A stretch of 21,038 nt of DNA from Dehalococcoidia bacterium. Lineage in GTDB: Bacteria > Chloroflexota > Dehalococcoidia > SAR202 > UBA826. The notes beneath the pieces are model-generated. The model saw only the letters and a list, made by a program, of their open reading frames with translations. It was not told the DNA's origin and ran no database searches. Positions 14,930-21,038 of this stretch are shown here, piece by piece. The stretch spans positions 1 through 21,038 of the forward strand of contig DTSF01000333.1 of the NCBI GenBank assembly GCA_012965485.1, given 5' to 3'. How positions within the stretch are numbered: position 1 is the stretch's first letter; every line of letters starts with the position of its first letter. Both the position numbers and the translations under genes were made by a program.

Positions 14930-15852
14930 CTCAGAATGGAATTTTCAAAATTCCTGTGACCTCTGGCAAAGTCAGTTGCCGATGTGATTTTTGAACCCTC
15001 GCTTTGTAGTTGCGATACGAGTAAGGAACCATCGGAAGTGCCAATATACACTGCATTATCATGAATTGAGACACATCCGGGAGGTAATTTGTAATTTTCT
15101 GAAACCCTTGCTTCTATGATCTTTAAATTTTTTCCATTGAAATGGGTGTATGAGCCGGGCCAGGGGTGGTGTGCCCTGATTTTTCTCCATATTACGTCAG
15201 CTCCGTCCTTCCAATCTACCAGACCGTCTTTACGGACTAGTTTTTTCGTATACGTCGCATTTTCATTATCCTGTTGTCTGGGTATTATTATTCCTTTAGC
15301 CAATTTTGAAATTGTTTCTACAATTAAATCGGCACCTATATAAAATAATTTCTCTGTTAATTCGTTACACAGTGTCCCTTCACCAATTGAGGTTTCTTTT
15401 TGGGCTAGTATAGGGCCTGAATCCATTCCGGAATCTAGTTGAATAATTGTAATCCCAGTAACTTTTTCCGCTTCAAGAATAGCTGTTGATACGGGTGAAG
15501 CTCCTCGGTATTTTGGTAATAGGGACGGGTGGAGATTTATGCAACCATATGGGAACATACCCAATATTTCAGAGGGCAGGAGTATTCCATATGCGGCAAC
15601 CACAGCGATATCCGCCTTAAAATCATCTAGTATAGGAATCTGGGAGAGGTCAGCTTGGAAATTTCCCGGCTGTAAAACCTGGAAATTTTTAGATATAGCA
15701 TGCTCCTTTACCGCACTCATAGTGACTTTTCTTCCTCGACCTGACGTTCTATCCGGTTGGGTGTAGACAGCTACTATGTCGTGGCCATCGGCTGAAATTT
15801 TGTCTAGAACAGGGATGGCGAAATACGGTGTCCCCATAAATACTATTTTCAT
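14926..15852 (-). CDS. fmt: Methionyl-tRNA formyltransferase
   Basis: At 308 residues this matches the usual Fmt length. It adds a formyl group from 10-formyltetrahydrofolate to methionine on initiator tRNA in the cytoplasm. The N-terminal Rossmann-type domain starts KIVFMGTPYFA; the loop after YTQPDR, the AAYGILLP strand, the catalytic NLHPSLLPKYRGASP (about 105-119) with Asn and His, and LDSGMDSGPIL with the catalytic Asp are all present. The C-terminal tRNA-binding domain follows (about 205-308, from TYTKKLVRKDGLVDW). No def, priA or rsmB partner lies beside it, although these often accompany fmt. Its ATG has an AGGAG (15865-15869) 12 bases upstream and a perfect TATAAT just before that. 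Its stop overlaps that of the FtsX gene on the other strand. Confidence 0.96.
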   Translation of the reverse strand: MKIVFMGTPYFAIPVLDKISADGHDIVAVYTQPDRTSGRGRKVTMSAVKEHAISKNFQVLQPGNFQADLSQIPILDDFKADIAVVAAYGILLPSEILGMFPYGCINLHPSLLPKYRGASPVSTAILEAEKVTGITIIQLDSGMDSGPILAQKETSIGEGTLCNELTEKLFYIGADLIVETISKLAKGIIIPRQQDNENATYTKKLVRKDGLVDWKDGADVIWRKIRAHHPWPGSYTHFNGKNLKIIEARVSENYKLPPGCVSIHDNAVYIGTSDGSLLVSQLQSEGSKITSATDFARGHRNFENSILS

Positions 15853-15864
15853 AAATAAAGTTAA

Positions 15865-15891
15865 CTCCTGCGGTCGGACTTTTGAATTATA
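15865..15891 (-). promoter_or_regulatory. Promoter -10 and ribosome binding site of fmt
   Basis: Read on the minus strand, a perfect TATAAT occupies 15886-15891, and AGGAG occupies 15865-15869, 12 bases before the fmt ATG. The likely leader is about 27 bases. No good -35 is visible 16 to 18 bases upstream (TCCGCA is the best), so activation or an upstream element may be needed. Confidence 0.55.
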
Positions 15892-15901
15892 AAACCCTCT
15901 A

Positions 15902-15925
15902 TCCCATTGCGGATATTTTATGGGA
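15902..15925. repeat. Inverted repeat in the fmt/RND divergent region
   Basis: TCCCAT (15902-15907) and ATGGGA (15920-15925) are perfect 6-base arms separated by 12 bases, lying upstream of both divergent genes. This spacing suits a dimeric repressor. A weak plus-strand promoter, TTGCGG (15907-15912) and TAAAGT (15930-15935) with a 17-base spacer, overlaps it and could drive the RND gene. The repeat could also be chance. Confidence 0.3.
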
Positions 15926-15964
15926 CTATTAAAGTAAGACTTTTGCTGATGGTTCTTTTCTAGT

Positions 15965-18766
15965 TTGTCAGGGAATGCCAGTCAATTGAAATTAAATCGA
16001 GTTATAGCCAACTTTCTTGCGAATCACCCTTATTTGATTTTAATAATAACCTTATTTCTGACCTTGATTTTGATTTTCCCTTTGTTTTTTTGGGCTCCTA
16101 AAGAACAAGCCTCTTTCAATCCTCCAGGTGAAGTTTATGAACTTCAGGAAGAAATTGACGATAAATTTCCTACCCCATTTCATTTTGCGAGTTTTGTGTT
16201 GGAGGCAAAAAAAGGCGATGTTATGTCTCGGGAAGTGCTTTTGGAGTTGAAGTTAAATAGGGATCGTTTAATTGCATTAGATATTGAGGGTGAGTTATCG
16301 GTCACAGAAGAAGATAAACCAAGGGGAACTTTAGAAAAACAATCATACCTTGCTAGCTATTACGATTTTGATCTAGCAACGCAAGTCAATGGGATCATTT
16401 CTGTTTTGGATACTGTTGAGGTTTTTCTTGCCACTCAAGGTTTGAATCTGGAATCTGCTAATGAGGAACAGATAAAGACGGTTTTCCATCACATAATGTC
16501 TGATTCCCGAGTGGCTAGTGTAAAAAATTTGATTTCGACTCAGGCTTCTTCTACAAAAAAAGTTGTTCTAGGCCAAGAGATTGACTACTGGGTTTCTCCA
16601 GCAATGGTTTTTCATGTTATAGCGGATAATTCCAAACTTGGCGGGGCCGGTTTGGAGATCGGCGTGGGAGGAGGTCCAGATGTTATCGATAAGGAGCATT
16701 TGAATCGAAGTGTCGGTTCGGTTATGTCGGGTTCCAGCCAAAACTATGAAATATGGGGAATTGCAATAGATGCAAATCTGGAATCACTGGACGAAGGGAA
16801 AACATCAGGCATATTCATAATGTTTACAGTTATTGCTGCAGTTTTAGTAGTTGGGTTTAGCCTTGGTTCTTATTGGGCTACAGCGATCACTGGGGTCGGG
16901 ATTGCGATATTGATGGTGTGGCTAAAGGGGCTTTCAGCCTTAATAGGCCTAAAAAGCGGCCTCGTTATAGATCTAGTGGTTCCAATTGGAATGATTTCAC
17001 TAGGCGTTGATTTTGTTGTACATGCCGTTCGCAGATACCGTGAGGAGTTACTTCAAGGTAATAATCCTAAAATTAGTTTCACCTTGGGCTATGCCTCAGT
17101 TCTCGGGGCCCTCCTTCTGGCTATGGCGAGTGATAGTATCGCTTTTCTGTCGAATTTATCGTCCAATATTGAAGCCGTAATTCACTTTGGATGTGCCGCT
17201 GCCATCGCAGTGATAGCTTCTTTCTGGATTTTAGGTGTAGCCGCCCCACTACTAATCATGAAAGTCGATCAACTGATTACTCAAAGTCAGTATGGTTTTC
17301 AATCTAGAAAATGGTTGCCTTATCGAATCTTAGGTTCAATCCTTGTCGCCTCGGTATCGGGAACTTCAATAATTATGATGGTGGCCGTGAGTAAGTCGAT
17401 AGGCCTGGCACTTCTCGGAGGCTGCATTCTTTTACTAATTCTCTTACCTATATTTATTTTAGGGAGAAGTGGTTCCAATGTAGTTCTCGAAAACATGAAA
17501 AATATGGCAACGATAGCACCGCGCCAAGACAGATTTGCCCAAATTGTTGTCAAAATCGTCACATACTCAGCTGTAAATTCGTTAAAAATAATCTTTTTAA
17601 CCGTGCTGATAACCGCGTATTCAGTCTATTCTGCTTTACAGCTGACACCTTCTTTTGACGTAAAAGATTTTTTTGATTCTGAATCAGATTTCGTAGTGGG
17701 GTTGGATAAATTTGATGAATTCATAGCTGGAGGTGAACCTGGGGTTACCTTCGTTAAAGGTGATTTGACAGACCCTACAGTTTATGAAGATATAAATGTC
17801 TATATTGACAGCCTACGGGAAATTGATTTTGTGGGGGAAACTCCAAGTGGAGACGTTACTTTTGGTCTGAATGCCCTTAATGTGTTGACTACCATAATGA
17901 ATAACCCGTTTTCCGTTGAATCAATTGAGGAAGCTACGGGAATAACAATTACCGATTCCAATTCGAACGGTATTCCCGACACGAAACAACAGATAGCGAC
18001 TATATTCGAATATTCTCTACTCAAAGGTGTGCGGGGTGATGATTATAATTTGATTCTAAGACCTGATCAGGTACAGGGTGCAGTATATTTCAGAAGGAAT
18101 GAAGAAGCATTAACCACTATTAAGTTCCAGATACCAGGTACTAGGGATCAGGCTGTTGCGACTGCTGCCCTTAAGGAAATTACTCCCTCAGTTCTGAAAT
18201 TAGAAAATCACCCATCACTGTCTAAAGTGGCATTGACTGGGTCAGCATTCCAACGAGAGGTTCAATTATCTGAATCTACCCGCACTTTATACACTTCTCT
18301 TCCAATAGCTATAGTGGCTGCCACGATATTACTCTTGATAACCATGCGATCTTTTCGGTATGCGATAGTCACAGTAATCCCCATTGGATTGGTTGTAGCT
18401 TGGCTTTATGGTGTTATGTATGTGTTTGGATTTTCTTTAAATTTCGTGACAGCTATGATAGGGGCAATTTCTATAGGGGTTGGAATTGATTATTCTATCC
18501 ACATGACCGTAAGGTTTCGAGAAGAATTGAACCGAAATGGATCAAAAATATTAGCGGTTCAAAAAGCGGCGGGTGGAACCGGAGTCGCTTTGGTTGCCTC
18601 AGCAGCATCAAGTATAGTCGGGTTCGCTATAATGGGGTTTGCCCCTATGCCTATGTTCGCTTCCTATGGCCAGCTGACCTCTCTGATGATATTTTTCGCT
18701 TTAATATCTTCCCTAGTGGTACTACCTGCGCTTTTAACGTTGGTCACACCAGAACTAGAAAAGTAA
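15965..18766 (+). CDS. RND superfamily (MMPL/SSD-type) membrane transporter
   Basis: The protein has 933 residues in two RND halves. Each has a first helix (21-45; about 537-560), a large outer loop (about 46-280; 560-770) and a five-helix bundle (from 282; from about 775). The intramembrane acidic motif is SLGVDFVVHAVRRYREE in the first half (D349, followed by Phe instead of the usual Tyr) and SIGVGIDYSIHMTVRFREE in the second (D842, Y843). Two extra hydrophobic segments (about 455-505) lie between the halves. This MMPL/patched-like branch exports lipids or other hydrophobic molecules using the proton gradient; the substrate cannot be read from sequence. The second outer loop has a calcium-loop-like DSNSNGIPD (664-672). 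Start TTG at 15965 has a poor ribosome site; an in-frame TTG at 15986 with AGGG upstream is an alternative. No membrane-fusion partner is next to it. Confidence 0.88.
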   Translation: MSGNASQLKLNRVIANFLANHPYLILIITLFLTLILIFPLFFWAPKEQASFNPPGEVYELQEEIDDKFPTPFHFASFVLEAKKGDVMSREVLLELKLNRDRLIALDIEGELSVTEEDKPRGTLEKQSYLASYYDFDLATQVNGIISVLDTVEVFLATQGLNLESANEEQIKTVFHHIMSDSRVASVKNLISTQASSTKKVVLGQEIDYWVSPAMVFHVIADNSKLGGAGLEIGVGGGPDVIDKEHLNRSVGSVMSGSSQNYEIWGIAIDANLESLDEGKTSGIFIMFTVIAAVLVVGFSLGSYWATAITGVGIAILMVWLKGLSALIGLKSGLVIDLVVPIGMISLGVDFVVHAVRRYREELLQGNNPKISFTLGYASVLGALLLAMASDSIAFLSNLSSNIEAVIHFGCAAAIAVIASFWILGVAAPLLIMKVDQLITQSQYGFQSRKWLPYRILGSILVASVSGTSIIMMVAVSKSIGLALLGGCILLLILLPIFILGRSGSNVVLENMKNMATIAPRQDRFAQIVVKIVTYSAVNSLKIIFLTVLITAYSVYSALQLTPSFDVKDFFDSESDFVVGLDKFDEFIAGGEPGVTFVKGDLTDPTVYEDINVYIDSLREIDFVGETPSGDVTFGLNALNVLTTIMNNPFSVESIEEATGITITDSNSNGIPDTKQQIATIFEYSLLKGVRGDDYNLILRPDQVQGAVYFRRNEEALTTIKFQIPGTRDQAVATAALKEITPSVLKLENHPSLSKVALTGSAFQREVQLSESTRTLYTSLPIAIVAATILLLITMRSFRYAIVTVIPIGLVVAWLYGVMYVFGFSLNFVTAMIGAISIGVGIDYSIHMTVRFREELNRNGSKILAVQKAAGGTGVALVASAASSIVGFAIMGFAPMPMFASYGQLTSLMIFFALISSLVVLPALLTLVTPELEK

Positions 18767-18783
18767 AATAACCTGGAATAAAA

Positions 18784-21038
18784 TTAGTTCAGTACGACGT
18801 ATGTAGCTCCATCCTCACCTAATGCGTCGGGCTCTGAACCGAAGCTATTAACCAAGGGATGCCCCTCCAGAGACTCTCGTATTGCTTTTCTTAAGGCACC
18901 TGTCCCTTTTCCATGGACAATGAATACTTTACTCAAACCATTTTTCAGAGATTCATCTAAAAAGGTTTCCATTATCTGCAATGAAGGCTCTGCCCTCATT
19001 CCTCTTATGTCTATTTTATTACTGTAGGAAATATGTTCAATCAGACTTGTATTATGGCCTAATCTAGTTGGCTCAGCAGAACTAGGGGTTTTATCTTCAG
19101 ACGTATCTTTATTTAATCTTGAGATGTCTACATCCATTCTGAGATTGCCGATTTTCAGTTCTGCGATCTGAGTTAATTGATTGTATTTGGTGATTACACC
19201 TGTTAGATTCAACCCTCTCACAGTGACCGTGTCACCGGTCTGGAACTCCTTATTGTTGGGCTTCTGGGTAGTAGAGTCGGGTTTCTTAATTCGTAGACTC
19301 TTTAATTCTTTTTCAGTTTCATCGATGTTTTGCTTAACGCTATCTGGGCTTTCGTTGGTATGTTTTACCCAGGAATAGGCCATTTGAGCTTTTTTCAGAA
19401 GAGTTTCAATATCCCTATATTTTTCTTCGGCAGTGTGATGAATCGAATCTAATATCCTTTGTCTATTCTGGATTAGGTAATCTATTTGTTCATTTAACTC
19501 AGATCTTATAGATTCAACTTCTTTATACTGGCTTTCGATTACACTCATTGTTTCTGAAATTCTGTTCTTTTCATCGGTTACTCTCGTGATCCAATCTGAT
19601 ATTTCTTTAAACTCCGCAGATAGGTATTTATCTGCCTTCTTAACTATTTCGTCTTTCAACCCTAATCTTGTGGCAACTGCCATAGCATAGCTTTGCCCAG
19701 GCAAGCCTAGAACCATTTTGTAGGTTGGTTTTAAATCTTTAGGGTCTAACTGAAAACTTGCATTCCTCATTCTGTCGTCTGATTCGGCCATTAAGGCAAC
19801 TGTGTTGTGATGGGTGGTGATTAACGTTTGTATTTTGTTCTCCGCTAAATACTCTAAAACTGCCTTGGCTATTGCGGATCCTTCCTCAGGATCTGTACTG
19901 GAGCCTACCTCATCTAAAAGTAGTAGAGACTGGGAAGAACAATTATCTAAAATATCATTAAGGTTCTCAATGTGGGAACTGAATGTGGATACTGAATTCG
20001 TTATACTCTGCTGGTCTCCTATATCTGCATATATACCGTCGAAAACCGGAAGTTCGCTGCCTGCAGCAGCGGGTATTTGTATACCAGATTGGTTCATGGC
20101 TGCCAGAAGCCCAACGGTCTTGATTGCTACAGTTTTACCGCCAGTGTTTGGGCCGGTTATGACTAAAACAGTCCAGTTCGGACTCATTTGCAATGATAAG
20201 GGGACTCCGTGCTCACCCAGCATAGGGTGACGAGCATCTATAAGATTTATTGCCTCCTTCTGACCTGAATGCCCATTTATTTCATCATCTGCTTCTAACC
20301 CATTTAATGAGATGCTGTATTTTGATTTAGCGATCACAAAATCTAAGTTTGCGGCACTTGTAATCGCTGAATTTATCTCATTTGATAATGATCCGACCTG
20401 TGAAGACAAATCTTGAAGAACCTTTTGGACTTCACGCTCTTCTTCCAATGTGAATTCTCTCCAAGAATTACACAAACTGACTGTTTTGAAAGGTTCGATA
20501 AATAAGGTCATCCCTGTGTTGGATGCGTCATGGACAATGCCAGGTACCCGGCTTCGCATATTTGATTTTACTTGCACCACCAAGCGATCTCCTCGGACAG
20601 ATATCACATCATCTTGAATTGTTCCTAACATTTCTGATTCGAATATAATAGATTCAAGTGCACCGGTGACCCTAGAGTATGATTCTCTGACTTGTCGTCG
20701 AATATTACCAAGGTTAGGTGTTGCACCATCCAACACCAAACCATTGCCAGCAATTTTTGATGTGATCGAGTATGCGAGATAGGAGAGATCAGGTATTTCT
20801 TTTGCCAGCTCCAATAAAACCGGTAATTCCTCTGGGCACTCCATTAGGGTATTTCTAGCCTTGGATAGGGCCTCGATAGTATTTGCGATTATTAGAAGTT
20901 CCTGTCCTGTTAAGACGCCTCCCAAGCCAGCTATCTTTATACTATCTCCATGGTCTTTAATTTCTCGCAGTGAAAAAGAACCGGTGTTTGAAATCAACCT
21001 TATCCCTTCTTCTGTCTCGATTTGCAGTCGAGAAACTG
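18784..21038 (-). CDS. mutS2: Endonuclease MutS2, 5' end cut by the window edge
   Basis: The reading frame stays open to the window edge, so the start lies outside. The TTG at 20997 is only the first possible start inside the window; upstream codons (21034-21001, reading VSRLQIETEEGIR) match the MutS2 N-terminus. Visible parts, in order: lever/clamp region; ATPase with Walker A GPNTGGKT (20131-20154), STFSSH signature and Walker B LLLLDEVGSSTDPEEG; a coiled coil; a KOW-like segment (GDTVTVRGLNLTGVI); and a C-terminal Smr domain with IDIRGM and HGKGTGALR. The mismatch-binding domain of MutS is absent, as expected for MutS2. The IDIRG motif stands where LDLR is usual, keeping the key Asp. Known MutS2 suppresses recombination or acts on collided ribosomes. 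The gene ends 17 bases from the RND gene stop. Confidence 0.95.
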   Translation of the reverse strand, partial: VSRLQIETEEGIRLISNTGSFSLREIKDHGDSIKIAGLGGVLTGQELLIIANTIEALSKARNTLMECPEELPVLLELAKEIPDLSYLAYSITSKIAGNGLVLDGATPNLGNIRRQVRESYSRVTGALESIIFESEMLGTIQDDVISVRGDRLVVQVKSNMRSRVPGIVHDASNTGMTLFIEPFKTVSLCNSWREFTLEEEREVQKVLQDLSSQVGSLSNEINSAITSAANLDFVIAKSKYSISLNGLEADDEINGHSGQKEAINLIDARHPMLGEHGVPLSLQMSPNWTVLVITGPNTGGKTVAIKTVGLLAAMNQSGIQIPAAAGSELPVFDGIYADIGDQQSITNSVSTFSSHIENLNDILDNCSSQSLLLLDEVGSSTDPEEGSAIAKAVLEYLAENKIQTLITTHHNTVALMAESDDRMRNASFQLDPKDLKPTYKMVLGLPGQSYAMAVATRLGLKDEIVKKADKYLSAEFKEISDWITRVTDEKNRISETMSVIESQYKEVESIRSELNEQIDYLIQNRQRILDSIHHTAEEKYRDIETLLKKAQMAYSWVKHTNESPDSVKQNIDETEKELKSLRIKKPDSTTQKPNNKEFQTGDTVTVRGLNLTGVITKYNQLTQIAELKIGNLRMDVDISRLNKDTSEDKTPSSAEPTRLGHNTSLIEHISYSNKIDIRGMRAEPSLQIMETFLDESLKNGLSKVFIVHGKGTGALRKAIRESLEGHPLVNSFGSEPDALGEDGATYVVLN

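Noticed and set aside
18767..18783. Terminator between the RND gene and mutS2
   Set aside because: The 17 bases contain no inverted repeat or T tract.
20995..20997. TTG as the start of mutS2
   Set aside because: The frame is open upstream to the window edge and those codons fit the MutS2 N-terminus, so the gene is cut rather than short.
1..21038. CRISPR arrays, tRNA, rRNA, transposase or phage genes
   Set aside because: Reading both strands showed no regularly spaced direct repeats, no tRNA-like arms and no mobile-element protein motifs; the window is nearly filled by the nine genes.

Overview
The window carries nine protein-coding genes and almost no spare DNA. No rRNA, tRNA, CRISPR array, insertion sequence or phage gene was found. 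The sequence is AT-rich, with frequent TTG starts, overlapping genes and very large FtsX-type permeases. Together with a Gram-positive-type LexA box (GAAC-N4-GTTC), an ImuB-like protein with a short C-terminal domain of the kind seen in Chloroflexota and Actinomycetota, and an RND/MMPL exporter, this suggests a free-living, possibly marine bacterium, perhaps Chloroflexota (SAR202-like Dehalococcoidia). That placement is inference from gene style, not from a marker gene.

Layout. (1) Positions 1-4733: an SOS-type operon of a Y-family polymerase-like protein (imuB type, catalytic acidic motifs missing) and the error-prone polymerase dnaE2, joined by a TGATG stop/start. A perfect 14-base palindromic LexA-type operator lies inside the spacer of a strong sigma70-like promoter just upstream, and no imuA lies between that promoter and imuB. 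(2) Positions 4753-5406, minus strand: an unrecognised protein of about 217 residues, divergent from the next block. (3) Positions 5514-14929: a tight three-gene block of a 14-repeat kelch lipoprotein and two related giant FtsX/MacB-type permeases. No ATP-binding subunit is encoded in the window. Each permease carries a jelly-roll-like region in its second extracytoplasmic loop, and the first has about 100 extra residues forming four more membrane helices. (4) Positions 14926-15852, minus strand: methionyl-tRNA formyltransferase (fmt), whose stop codon shares a TTAA with the stop of the second permease. (5) Positions 15965-18766: an RND/MMPL membrane protein with a calcium-loop-like motif outside the membrane. 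(6) Positions 18784-21038, minus strand: mutS2, convergent with the RND gene and cut by the window edge at its 5' end.

How they work together. The first block is a damage-inducible mutagenic translesion synthesis module. The kelch/FtsX block looks like an envelope complex: a surface-anchored propeller protein plus a permease pair that would need an ATPase encoded elsewhere. fmt and mutS2 are housekeeping genes, and the RND protein probably moves a lipid or hydrophobic substrate. The kelch/FtsX block is the best candidate here for a poorly described system, and the embedded SOS operator is the clearest regulatory signal.
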